Source of the DNA: Streptomyces malaysiensis subsp. samsunensis
Lineage (GTDB): Bacteria; Actinomycetota; Actinomycetes; Streptomycetales; Streptomycetaceae
Length of the DNA stretch: 64,000 nt
Assembly (NCBI RefSeq): GCF_024519315.1
Contig: NZ_JANIIC010000022.1
Span: forward strand, 62,001-126,000
Reading direction: 5' to 3'
The translations under genes and the position numbers were made by a program. The stretch's first letter is position 1. The number at the start of each line of letters is the position of its first letter. This document shows, piece after piece, positions 36,172-46,620 of the stretch. The notes under the pieces were generated by a model. That model ran no database searches. It was not told the DNA's origin and saw only the letters and a program-made list of their open reading frames with translations.

Positions 36172-36378
36172 TTCGAGCGCGGCCCTTCCGCCCTCATCCG
36201 CAGGCTGCCGACCCTGGACGCCGCCGAGTCGTGGTCGCTCGACCCGTCGGCGGACTGCTGGAAGACCGGGGCCGTGCGGACCGTCCGCACCAAGAAGGTG
36301 CTCTCTCTGTGGGTGGGTTCGAATGCCTGCGGACGCGTTCCCGTCCCAGTAGGGTCCTCCGTACGAGAGGGGGAATAA
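36172..36378 (+). pseudogene. Start-less coding fragment, function unknown
   Basis: The frame FERGPSALIRRLPTLDAAES, then SADCWKTGAVRTVRTKKVLS and LWVGSNACGRVPVP, runs to TAA 36376-36378. Third positions are almost all G or C, as in neighbouring real genes, and two Cys and several Trp are present. An in-frame stop at 36151 and the absence of any start codon with a ribosome site mean the 5' end is missing. No family recognised. Confidence 0.4.
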
Positions 36379-36418
36379 CGCCCATGTATTCACCCGTTCT
36401 TGACCCGAGGTAGGCGCC

Positions 36419-37069
36419 ATGCTGCACGGCATCGACGTGAGTTCGCACCAGTCCACGTTCGACGCGGACGGGCTGGCCTTCGTCTTCATCAAGGCCACCG
36501 AAGGCCGGTCGTACATCAACCCGAAGCAGACCTCGCAGGCGTCCCGGGCGCGCAAGGCGGGATGCGTCGTCGGCTTCTACCACTTCCTGTGGCCGGGCAA
36601 CATCTCGGCGCAGGCGAGCTACTTCGTGGAGAAGTGCGCGTCCCAGAAGCACGATCTGCTCGCCGTGGACTGGGAGACCACCGGTTCCGGCACCCGCGCC
36701 AGCAACGCCGAGAAGGACCGGTTCATCCGCGAGGTCAAGAAGCTGCGCCCCACGCACCGCGTGATGCTCTACTGCAACCGGAACTTCTGGCTCAACTACG
36801 ACACCACGTCCTACGCCGGAGACGGTCTGTGGATAGCGGACTACGTGACGGCGGGTAAGCCGCGGATCAAGGCGAAGTGGCGGATCCACCAGTACACCGA
36901 CCGTCCACTGGACAAGGACGTGGCGAACTTCTCCAGCAAGGCCGCTCTGCGAGCGTGGGCCGACCCCAGCCGGGCGGCGCTCACCGCCGACGAGGAGACG
37001 GAGGACGTGGCGGACGTGGCGGACGTGGCGGACGTCCGGGCGCCGGATGAGGTGGAAGGCGGGGCCTGA
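36419..37069 (+). CDS. GH25 muramidase (lysozyme family), no signal peptide
   Basis: The 216-residue protein starts MLHGIDVSSHQ with D6 and has FIKATEG and LAVDWETTG (D84, E86), the acidic residues that form the GH25 active site. The ending RIHQYTDRPLDKDVANF is also typical. It would cleave the N-acetylmuramic acid to N-acetylglucosamine bond of peptidoglycan. There is no signal peptide, so export would need another route or lysis. The C-terminal tail has a three-fold DVA repeat (GACGTGGCG, 37004-37030). ATG 36419 follows GAGG. Confidence 0.88.
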   Translation: MLHGIDVSSHQSTFDADGLAFVFIKATEGRSYINPKQTSQASRARKAGCVVGFYHFLWPGNISAQASYFVEKCASQKHDLLAVDWETTGSGTRASNAEKDRFIREVKKLRPTHRVMLYCNRNFWLNYDTTSYAGDGLWIADYVTAGKPRIKAKWRIHQYTDRPLDKDVANFSSKAALRAWADPSRAALTADEETEDVADVADVADVRAPDEVEGGA

Positions 37070-37114
37070 CCCGTCCCCGGGGCGTTGTCGGTGGGTGCGC
37101 CTACGCTGCCCGGT

Positions 37115-37423
37115 ATGAGTTACGCAGACCTGCGCGAACTCCGCAGCGCGCTCACCACCGCATCGGACATCGCCTTCTCGCTGGATGCCGCACCCTCCGG
37201 GCCGGAGACCGAGCTGCTCGCCGACGCCCTGCGCCGGGCGCTCGCCGCCGCGGGGTCGCTGACCGCCGAGCACGGCTCCACGGGCTGTCCGGAGCATCCG
37301 CGCGGGGCGGTCGATCCGCTGTACGGGGATCCGGACGACCCGCTGCCGCCCGGCTACGGCCGCTGTCTGCTGTGCAACGACCGCAGACGGCGGGCGAGCG
37401 CACAGCGGCGCGGCTGGCGCTGA
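37115..37423 (+). CDS. Small conserved-type hypothetical protein with C-terminal Cys pairs
   Basis: About 102 residues from ATG 37115. The N-terminal half is helical (LRELRSALTTASDIAFSL and LADALRRALAAAGSL). The C-terminal half holds CPEHPRGAVDP and CLLCNDRRRR, which could bind a metal. Codon use is that of a real Streptomyces gene. No function recognised. It follows the muramidase gene in the same direction by 45 bases. Confidence 0.65.
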   Translation: MSYADLRELRSALTTASDIAFSLDAAPSGPETELLADALRRALAAAGSLTAEHGSTGCPEHPRGAVDPLYGDPDDPLPPGYGRCLLCNDRRRRASAQRRGWR

Positions 37424-37513
37424 GGCGCCGGCCGCGCCGCCGTACGGCCCGTTGCTACTGTGCGGCCCGTAGAGACCGGCAAGCCCGCAGACCCGTAGGC
37501 CCGCACACTCGTT

Positions 37514-37744
37514 TCAGCCGGTCTTTTCGCCGTCCTTGTTCTGGGCCGCCCAGAACTCGTCGAAGGTGAGCAGCCCATCACCGTTGGCGTCGTGGGCGTT
37601 GATGACGGCCTGGGCGACGGGCTCCGTGACATACGGGTCCCCCAGCTGCGCCATCACGCTCTTGTACTCGGCCGCGGTGATCTGGCCGTCACCGTTGAGG
37701 TCATACCGCTCGAACGCCTTGCGCGCCGCCTCGATGTCCGCCAC
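37514..37744 (-). CDS. Small EF-hand calcium-binding protein
   Basis: Seventy-six residues from GTG 37744. Two complete EF-hand loops are visible, DLNGDGQITAAE and DANGDGLLTFDE, each flanked by helices. The 70-80 residue size matches the calcium-binding proteins of Streptomyces (CabB/CabC-like), thought to buffer or sense calcium during development. The upstream in-frame codons lack a start with a ribosome site. Monocistronic. Confidence 0.9.
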   Translation of the reverse strand: MADIEAARKAFERYDLNGDGQITAAEYKSVMAQLGDPYVTEPVAQAVINAHDANGDGLLTFDEFWAAQNKDGEKTG

Positions 37745-37882
37745 CTGTTCCGCCCCTTCCGTGCGTGTGCTTGACCCGCACAGATTAGCGGTCGGCGGTG
37801 GCCGGTTCGTCTCGGCCGCGTCGCGGAGTTCACGGCTCAGGGCCCCGCGGCCCACGCGGCTCGGGCCCCGGGGCCACACGGC

Positions 37883-38509
37883 TCAGCCTCCGTTGACCAG
37901 CCGCATATAGCGGTCCCAGTCCCACAGTGGGCCCGGGTCGGTGTGGTCGGCCCCGGGGACCTCCACATGGCCGATGATGTGGTCGCGGGTCTTGGGGATG
38001 CCGAAGCGGTCGCAGACGGCCGCGGCCAGGGCGGCGGACGAGGCGTACATCTCGTCCGTGAACCACTTGGGGTCGTCCACCCAGCCCTCGTGCTCGATGC
38101 CGATGCTGCGGTTGTTGTAGTCCTTGTTGCCCGCGTGCCAGGCGACGTCCTTCTCCCGGACGAACTGCCCGATGTAGCCGTCGGCCGAGGCGACCATGTA
38201 GTGCGTGGAGACCTGCTTGGCCGGGTCCTGGAAGATCTTCATCGCGTCCGGGAAGGTCTCCTGCGTCACATGGATGACGATGAAGTCGATCGGATACGCG
38301 GTCGGGCGGCTGGAGACGCGGTAGTTGGAGGGGGAGGCGGGGATCCAGTGGGTGGGCGGATAGGCGGCCGCGCGGCGGCCGCGTCTGTCGTCGGCGTGAG
38401 CGGTGATCGCGGTCGCGGCGGTTGCGGCGAGTCCGGTGGCGGCAGTGGCGAGGTAGGCGCCCGAGCGGAGCAGGGCGCGCCGGGTGGGAGTGCGGCCGTG
38501 CGCTTCCAT
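37883..38509 (-). CDS. Tat-exported N-acetylmuramoyl-L-alanine amidase (amidase_2)
   Basis: About 208 residues from ATG 38509. A twin-arginine signal (TPTRRALLRSGAYLATAATG) precedes the amidase_2 domain. Zinc ligands are expected in FIVIHVTQ and GHVEVPGADHTDPGP, with GIEHEG between. STHYMVASADGYIGQFV and AWHAGNKDYNNRSIGIEHEG are the family core. It would cut the lactyl-amide bond of peptidoglycan outside the membrane. Confidence 0.9.
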   Translation of the reverse strand: MEAHGRTPTRRALLRSGAYLATAATGLAATAATAITAHADDRRGRRAAAYPPTHWIPASPSNYRVSSRPTAYPIDFIVIHVTQETFPDAMKIFQDPAKQVSTHYMVASADGYIGQFVREKDVAWHAGNKDYNNRSIGIEHEGWVDDPKWFTDEMYASSAALAAAVCDRFGIPKTRDHIIGHVEVPGADHTDPGPLWDWDRYMRLVNGG

Positions 38510-38864
38510 GGGGGGTCTCCCGAATGTCGTAGCGGGGACAAAGGGGGTGACGCGTGGGGGTGTGACGCGCGTAGCGTCGTTCCATGGTGAATCCTCGACA
38601 GGGCCATGCCAAGAACCGCCACGCAAAGAAAGATTTCGCGTCACGGTCTGGACCACTGGAGTTTTGATAGCGGGAAGTCGACAACGAAGGAAAATTAACC
38701 CTCTACCTGGCATTAACAAGGCAAGTGTTACACCTCACCTTGGATTGGCTTGGAAGTGCTCTACCACCTCTGCGATAGTCGGGGCCGCGGCCCCCATTGA
38801 CCCGAGCGAGGTCGCTTCCCCCGAATGCCACGGCCCACACCCCTTTCGCGCCATGGCCCGGGGC
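38510..38864. other. Intergenic region upstream of the amidase gene
   Basis: No gene seen. An A/T-rich patch around 38685-38760 (AAAATTAACC, GGCATTAACAAGG) is the likely promoter and regulatory region of the amidase gene. A minus-strand frame is open through the patch but has no coding character. Confidence 0.4.
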
Positions 38865-38913
38865 GAAGGGGGTCCCCATACCGTCGGCACGCGACGGCAC
38901 GGGGACCCCTTTC
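38865..38913 (-). terminator. Long hairpin (22-bp arms) after the RsbW-like gene
   Basis: The arms 38865-38886 and 38892-38913 pair at 19 of 22 positions around the loop GCACG; the core is GGGGTCCCC against GGGGACCCC. It lies about 95 bases past the RsbW-like stop and before the amidase promoter. Works as a terminator or transcript-end stabiliser. Confidence 0.6.
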
Positions 38914-38918
38914 ACACG

Positions 38919-38949
38919 CTTCACAACGTGCTTCACAACGTGCTTCATA
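38919..38949. repeat. 12-bp direct repeats (CTTCACAACGTG)
   Basis: Two complete copies of CTTCACAACGTG and a partial third (CTTCAT) follow in tandem next to the hairpin at 38865-38913. Function unknown; possibly a replication-slippage product or a protein-binding array. Confidence 0.6.
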
Positions 38950-39007
38950 CACCGCGCCGAGATCCGCACCGACGCTCGTAAGATCGGTTTTCAGATCGAT
39001 TTCCTGA

Positions 39008-39511
39008 TCAGCTTTCGGCCACGCGCATCTCGAACCAGGTCGTCTTGCCGCACGGCAGCAGATCGACCCCCCACCGCTGGGAGAGCTGGTCGACCAGCAT
39101 CAGCCCGCGCCCGCTGGTGTCGAGCTCCCCCACCGGCATCAGACACGGCAGCCCCCGCGAGGGGTCCCGGACCTCGACCCGGATCCAGCCGCGCCGCCGC
39201 AGCATCCGCAGTCCGAAGGTGCGGGCGCCGGTGTGCCGTACGGCGTTCCCCACCAGCTCGGAGACCAGCAGCACGGTGTGCTCGGCGAGCTGATGGCCGA
39301 GCCCCCAGTCCCGCGCCACCACGAATTCGGCCATCCGGCGGGCGGTCGCGGCGGATTCGGGGCGGGAGGGCAGCCGCACCTCCTCGCACGCGGGGTTCCC
39401 GAAGAGGTCAAGCGCTCTGAGGGCCCGGTCGTCCTCGATGGACGGCGCCCCCCGCACCGCAGCCGTACCAGTGCGCTGCTGCGGCTGCTCCATTCCCTCC
39501 AAGCCCGCCAT
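39008..39511 (-). CDS. RsbW-like ATP-binding protein (HATPase_c_2)
   Basis: The GHKL-type kinase fold has the N-box LLVSELVGNAVRHTGA, the G1 stretch VEVRDPSRGLPCL and the G2 stretch GRGLMLVDQLSQRWGVDLL. Such stand-alone anti-sigma-factor-like ATPases are abundant in Streptomyces and bind or phosphorylate anti-anti-sigma partners. The start is uncertain. The frame is open to 39634; the ATG at 39511 (AGLEGMEQPQQRTGT) is chosen because homologues usually begin there. No partner gene is adjacent. Confidence 0.82.
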   Translation of the reverse strand: MAGLEGMEQPQQRTGTAAVRGAPSIEDDRALRALDLFGNPACEEVRLPSRPESAATARRMAEFVVARDWGLGHQLAEHTVLLVSELVGNAVRHTGARTFGLRMLRRRGWIRVEVRDPSRGLPCLMPVGELDTSGRGLMLVDQLSQRWGVDLLPCGKTTWFEMRVAES

Positions 39512-39788
39512 GCCCCCCATCATGGCCGCCCAAAAGGCCATCCGGGGCGGAACCATGGGATTCCGAACACCGGAGCCCCAGGCCCCATAAACCCGATCCG
39601 ACATATGCCAAAGGCAGTTGGGGTACCCAAACACCCCGCCTGACCAGCGATGTCACCGCGCGTACGCGTGATCACCCAGCGTACCGGACCGGGTCGGCCA
39701 AGAGCCGACCGATGGCGAAGAAAATTCGCTCGCACGGGGCATAGGCGGGTCCGCAACCCCGCCCGACACGATCGGAACCGGTCGGGTG

Positions 39789-40556
39789 TCAGCGGAACGT
39801 GGCCTTGCCCGGCCCCTCCTCGACAAAGCTGCGCATCCCGATCTCCCGGTCCTCGGTGGCGAACAGCCCGGCGAACCAGGTCCGTTCGATGGCGAGGCCG
39901 CTGTCCAGGTCCGTCTCCAGCCCCCGGTCCACCGACTCCTTGGCCGCGCGCAGCGCGATCGCCGGGCCCCGGGCCAGCCGCGCCGCCCATGCGTGGGCCT
40001 GGTCGTAGACCTCCTCGGCCGGTACCACCCGGTCCACCAGGCCGATGGCGAGCGCCTCGTCGGCCTTGACCTGACGGCCCGTGAAGATGAGGTCCTTGGC
40101 CTTGGCCGGGCCGACCAGCCGGGCCAGCCGCTGGGTGCCGCCCGCGCCCGGGATCAGGCCGAGCAGGATCTCGGGCTGGCCCAGCTTGGCGTTCTCCGCG
40201 GCGATCCGGAAGTCGGCGCACAGCGCCAACTCGCAGCCGCCGCCGAGGGCGTAGCCGGTGACGGCGGCCACCACGGGCTTGGGGATCCGCGCCACGGCGG
40301 TGAAGGACTCCTGAAGGTCACCGGAGCGGGCCACCATCGCGGCGTGGTCCATCTCCCGCATCTCCTTGATGTCCGCGCCGGCCGCGAACACCTTCTCACC
40401 GCCCCAGATGACCACGGCGCGCACATCGTCGCGGCGGGTCACCTCGGCCGCGAGCTCCCGCAGCCGGTCCTGGGTGGCGACGTCGAGCGCGTTCATCGGG
40501 GGGCGGTCAAGGCGGAAGGTGGCAACGCCGTCGGCGACGTCGAGGTTCACAGTCAT
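39789..40556 (-). CDS. Enoyl-CoA hydratase, catalytically complete
   Basis: The 255-residue crotonase has both catalytic glutamates in place: GYALGGGCELALCADFRIA and GQPEILLGLIPGAGGTQRLA. KVFAAGADIKEMREMD forms the oxyanion-hole loop. It would hydrate trans-2-enoyl-CoA in beta-oxidation. Contrast with the island crotonase at 23225-23983, which lacks both. A perfect palindrome (GTTAGCG/CGCTAAC) lies 9 bases upstream of the start. Confidence 0.92.
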   Translation of the reverse strand: MTVNLDVADGVATFRLDRPPMNALDVATQDRLRELAAEVTRRDDVRAVVIWGGEKVFAAGADIKEMREMDHAAMVARSGDLQESFTAVARIPKPVVAAVTGYALGGGCELALCADFRIAAENAKLGQPEILLGLIPGAGGTQRLARLVGPAKAKDLIFTGRQVKADEALAIGLVDRVVPAEEVYDQAHAWAARLARGPAIALRAAKESVDRGLETDLDSGLAIERTWFAGLFATEDREIGMRSFVEEGPGKATFR

Positions 40557-40564
40557 GAGCGCAG

Positions 40565-40580
40565 GTTAGCGCCCGCTAAC
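40565..40580. promoter_or_regulatory. Palindromic operator candidate before the enoyl-CoA hydratase gene
   Basis: GTTAGCG-CC-CGCTAAC is a perfect 7+7 inverted repeat placed within the leader. TetR- and GntR-type fatty-acid regulators use palindromes of this kind. No regulator gene is adjacent. Confidence 0.45.
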
Positions 40581-40692
40581 ACGGAAGCGGAGGGCCGGGG
40601 CGGTGCGGGGACGCCGGGGGACGGTGTCAGCGGCCGGAGGGCGAGCCGCCGGGGCGCCGGGCCCCGCGCGGGGTCATGCGCCCCGCATGGCG

Positions 40693-41907
40693 TCACGCCT
40701 TCCACTTCTCCCAGGACATGTTCCAGCCATTGAGCCCGTTGTCCGGCTGGATCGTCTCGTCGTGGGAGTTCTTCACGATGACCACATCGCCGATGATCGA
40801 CTTGCGGAAGAACCAGGACGCCGGGGTGGAGGAGTCCGCGCCGCCGCGCTGGTCGAACAGGCCCACACAGCCGTGGCTGACATTGGACGATCCGAAGGTG
40901 GGCCGGCCCGCCCAGTAGTTGCCGTGTATGAAGGTGCCGGAGGTCGACAGGCGCATCGCATGCGGTACGTCCTTGATGTCGTACTCCCCGCCGAAGCCGA
41001 CCGTGGCGCCGTCCATCCGGGTCACCGGGTGCTTCTCGCTGATCACCATCTTGCCGTTGTAGGTCTCATGGCCGGGCGCGCCCGAGGTTATCGGGACGGT
41101 CTTGATGGTCTTGCCGTCCCGCTTGACCGTCATCTTCTTGGACTTGGCGTCCACGACGGAGATCTGGCTGCGGCCGATGGTGAACGTCACGGACTTCCGC
41201 TGCTCGCCGTACACCCCCGGCCTGCCCTCGACCCCGTCCAGATCCAGACTGAGCGTCACCTTGGTGCCGGGCTTCCAGTACTTCTCCGGCCGGAAGTCCA
41301 GCCGGTCGTTGCCGAACCAGTGGCCGACGACGGGCACCGAGGGCGAGGCGCTGACCTTGATCCCCTTCTCCACGGCCTCCGGGTGGGTGATGCCGCGGTT
41401 GAAGTTGAGCGAGACGGGCATGCCGACGCCGACCGTGGAGCCGTCCTCGGGGGTGTAGACACCCACGAAGGTCTCCTTGGGGCGCAGGGTGGTGAAGGTC
41501 GCGTGCTCGGTCGTGGTCAGGCCGTGGGCGTCCTTGGCGACCGCGTCCACGGTGTAGGTGGTGTCGGAGCGGAGATGGGCGTCGGGCCGCCAGCTCTTCC
41601 CGCCCTGGGCGATCTTCCCCTCGACCGCGGTGCCCTTCGCGTCCTTGACCTTGACCGAGGAGAGGGTGCCCTTGGCCGAGGTGACCTTCAGCGCGCCGTC
41701 GGTGTCGACGCCCTTGGCGCCGTCCTTGGGCGCGATCGTCACCACGGCACGCGGGGTCCTGGGCCGCGCGTCGTCCTTCTTGCCGTCGTCGTCGGAGCCG
41801 CCGCCTCCGCCGCACGCGGCCACCGCCATCAGCATCACCCCGAACAGCGGCGCGAGAAGTCCACCGCGGCCGCCCCGCACCGCCCCCGATATCCGCCGGA
41901 CCGTCAC
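40693..41907 (-). CDS. L,D-transpeptidase lipoprotein with Ig-like domains
   Basis: About 404 residues from GTG 41907, which has GGGGAGGGGAGAG just upstream. The signal peptide ends at a lipobox (LMAVAAC, Cys 32). Two Ig-like domains follow, then a YkuD domain with HGNYW and the catalytic SSNVSHGCVGLFD (His 345, Cys 347). The enzyme cross-links 3-3 peptide bridges in peptidoglycan on the outer face of the membrane. Layout matches LdtMt2-type actinobacterial enzymes. Confidence 0.92.
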   Translation of the reverse strand: MTVRRISGAVRGGRGGLLAPLFGVMLMAVAACGGGGGSDDDGKKDDARPRTPRAVVTIAPKDGAKGVDTDGALKVTSAKGTLSSVKVKDAKGTAVEGKIAQGGKSWRPDAHLRSDTTYTVDAVAKDAHGLTTTEHATFTTLRPKETFVGVYTPEDGSTVGVGMPVSLNFNRGITHPEAVEKGIKVSASPSVPVVGHWFGNDRLDFRPEKYWKPGTKVTLSLDLDGVEGRPGVYGEQRKSVTFTIGRSQISVVDAKSKKMTVKRDGKTIKTVPITSGAPGHETYNGKMVISEKHPVTRMDGATVGFGGEYDIKDVPHAMRLSTSGTFIHGNYWAGRPTFGSSNVSHGCVGLFDQRGGADSSTPASWFFRKSIIGDVVIVKNSHDETIQPDNGLNGWNMSWEKWKA

Positions 41908-42236
41908 AACAGCTCTCCCCTCCCCCGGGCCCCGCCCCCGCGGCAACCCCGATCACGCGCAGGCGCGCCTGGCGATAGGTAATCACACGCCGCTGACAGT
42001 GAACTCCCCCCGATGGTCACGTTTCAGTCCCGGGCCGCGGCGGTCGCAGGGTGATCGGCCGGTGCCGGGCACCAGGAAACGTGCGAGTCGGCGGGTTTGG
42101 GGGCAGAACAGGTTGGAGAGCGTGGGCCGGGGCCGTGCGGTACGGGACACCGCGGGGCCCGCCGGCCCGCCATGAGGTGCCGCCCGCCTCCCCTCCGCCG
42201 GGCGGAGGCGGTTGGCCGCGAGCCGCGGAGGCCGAT
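41908..42236. other. Divergent intergenic region between the L,D-transpeptidase and glgX genes
   Basis: About 330 bases. The frame upstream of the chosen glgX start is open (to 42051) but reads as low-complexity Pro/Gly/Arg sequence, so it is treated as leader. Promoters for both genes must lie here; no clear -35/-10 pair is visible. Confidence 0.4.
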
Positions 42237-44615
<2,379 letters not shown>

Positions 44616-44649
44616 GCACTGTCAGTGGCGGACCGTAGGCTCCCCACTG

Positions 44650-46620
44650 ATGGCTGTGACGAGTGAACCCCGCGCCCAGGAAGGCGGAGCCGCCCCGCGG
44701 CACCGCTCCGCCACGCGTTCGCTCCTGCGACTGTGGCCATATGTGCGCCCGGTGCGGGCGCGGCTGTTCAGCGCGGCCGCCGTGGCGGTCGTCGCCTCCT
44801 GTCTGGGGCTGGTCATCCCGCTGGTCCTGAAGTGGATGGTGGACGGGCCGGTGGCGCACCGGGACCCGGGTGGGGTCTGGCTGGGCGGTGCGCTGCTGCT
44901 CGCCCTCGGCTCGGCCGAGGCCGCGCTGTTCGGGCTGCGGCGCTGGCTGGTGGGGCGTCCGCTGGCCTCCGTCGAGGCCGCGATGCGCGCCGATCTCTAC
45001 CGCCATCTCCAGCGGCTGCCGGTCTCCTTCCACGACCGCTGGCCCTCCGGCCAGCTGCTGTCGCGGGCCACGACCGATCTGATGCTGCTGCGGATGTTCC
45101 TGGCCTTCCCGCTCACCTTCCTGGTGGTCAACGGGGTCACCATCCTGGCCGGGTTCGCCATTCTGCTGTCGCAGGAGTGGACGCTGGGCCTGGTCCTGGT
45201 GGTCCCGGCGGTGCCGCTGGTGATCCTGTGCTCGCTCTTCGAGACGCGGTACGCGACGGTGGCCCGCACCGTGCAGGACCAGACCGGCGATCTGACGACG
45301 GTCGTGGAGGAGGGCGTGCTGGGCGTCCGGATCGTCAAGGGCTTCGGCCGCCACCGCAGCCAGGCCCGCGCCTTCCGCGCGCTGTCCGAGCAGGTCCGCT
45401 CCACCGAGCTGCACAAGGCGCGGCTGCTGGCCACGCTCTGGGCGCTGATCATGACCCTGCCGGAGCTGGCGATCGGCGCGGCGCTGGTGCTCGGCACGGT
45501 GCGGGTCGCCGACGGGGATCTGTCGGCGGGCACGCTGGTCGCCTTCCTCTCCACCGCCATGACGCTGCGCTGGCCGGTGGAGTCCCTGGGCTTCCTCCTC
45601 GCGATGAGCCAGGACGCGGCCACGGCCACCGACCGCTATTTCGACGTGATGGACGCGGAGCCGGCCACCGCGGCCGACCGGCCCCGCCCCGCGCGGACGC
45701 GGGGGCGCGGCGGGGAGGGCGCGAGCGGTAAGGACGACACGGACGGTGAGGACGGCACCGGCGGCGAGGTCCGCACCGGCGGTGAGGTCCGCACGGGCGG
45801 CCGGGACGGCCCGGCCAGCAAGTACGGCGCAGGCGGCCGGGACGGCACAAACGGTAAGGGCGCCGCGGGCGGGCTCCGGTTCGAGGGGGTGGAGTTCGCC
45901 TACGCGGACGCGCCGCCGGAGGAGCCGCCCGTGCTGCGCGGGGTCGATCTCCATATCCGGTCCGGTGAGACCATGGCTCTGGTCGGGGCCACCGGATCCG
46001 GGAAGACCACCCTCACCGCCCTCGTCCCCCGGCTCCACGAGGCCACCCGCGGGCGGATCACCCTCGACGGCCGGGACATCACCGCCCTCCCCCGGGAGGA
46101 GCTGCGCGCCCTGGTGGCCGTGGCGTTCGAGGAGCCCACGCTCTTCTCCGCCACCGCCGGTGAGAACGTCCTCATGGGCGCCGCCGACGCCGGGCGGGAG
46201 GAGCTGCTGCGGGCCCTGAAGGTGGCGCAGGCGGACTTCGTACACGCCCTGCCCGAGGGCACCGGCACCGAGGTCGGCGAGCAGGGGCTCAGCCTGTCCG
46301 GAGGCCAGCGGCAGCGGCTCGCGCTGGCGCGGGCCGTCGTGGGCGGCCCCCGGTTCCTGGTGCTCGACGATCCGCTGTCCGCCCTCGATGTGCACACCGA
46401 GGCGCTGGTGGAGGCGGCGCTGCGGGAGGTGCTGGCGTCCACGACCGCGCTGGTCGTCGCCCACCGGCCGTCCACCGTGCTGCTCGCCGACCGGGTCGCG
46501 CTGCTGTCAGGAGGCCGGATCGCCGCCGTCGGCACCCATCAGCGGCTGCTGTGGGAGAGCGCGGAGTACCGGTCGCTGATGTCCGGGCAGGAAGCCGAGG
46601 AGGGGGAGAGAAGCCCATGA
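44650..46620 (+). CDS. ABC exporter half-transporter A (degenerate ATP site)
   Basis: The 656-residue protein has six membrane segments in the first 330 residues, then an ATPase domain with Walker A GATGSGKT (446-453), signature LSLSGGQRQRLALARA and Walker B FLVLDDPLSALD. The usual catalytic Glu after the Walker B Asp is Asp 574. This is typical of the non-hydrolysing site of heterodimeric exporters (TM287/288, BmrCD). Between the two domains lies an unusual Gly/Asp-rich linker with repeats (GGEVRTGGEVRTGGRDG), absent from the partner. The stop overlaps the partner's start (ATGA). Confidence 0.92.
   Translation: MAVTSEPRAQEGGAAPRHRSATRSLLRLWPYVRPVRARLFSAAAVAVVASCLGLVIPLVLKWMVDGPVAHRDPGGVWLGGALLLALGSAEAALFGLRRWLVGRPLASVEAAMRADLYRHLQRLPVSFHDRWPSGQLLSRATTDLMLLRMFLAFPLTFLVVNGVTILAGFAILLSQEWTLGLVLVVPAVPLVILCSLFETRYATVARTVQDQTGDLTTVVEEGVLGVRIVKGFGRHRSQARAFRALSEQVRSTELHKARLLATLWALIMTLPELAIGAALVLGTVRVADGDLSAGTLVAFLSTAMTLRWPVESLGFLLAMSQDAATATDRYFDVMDAEPATAADRPRPARTRGRGGEGASGKDDTDGEDGTGGEVRTGGEVRTGGRDGPASKYGAGGRDGTNGKGAAGGLRFEGVEFAYADAPPEEPPVLRGVDLHIRSGETMALVGATGSGKTTLTALVPRLHEATRGRITLDGRDITALPREELRALVAVAFEEPTLFSATAGENVLMGAADAGREELLRALKVAQADFVHALPEGTGTEVGEQGLSLSGGQRQRLALARAVVGGPRFLVLDDPLSALDVHTEALVEAALREVLASTTALVVAHRPSTVLLADRVALLSGGRIAAVGTHQRLLWESAEYRSLMSGQEAEEGERSP

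Noticed and set aside
36320..36350. tRNA-like T-loop (GGTTCGAATGCC)
   Set aside because: The flanking bases do not form a T-stem, no acceptor or anticodon arm is present, and the bases are inside a coding-like frame.
38919..38949. CRISPR-like direct repeats
   Set aside because: The units are 12 bases long and in direct tandem without spacers, and no cas genes are present.
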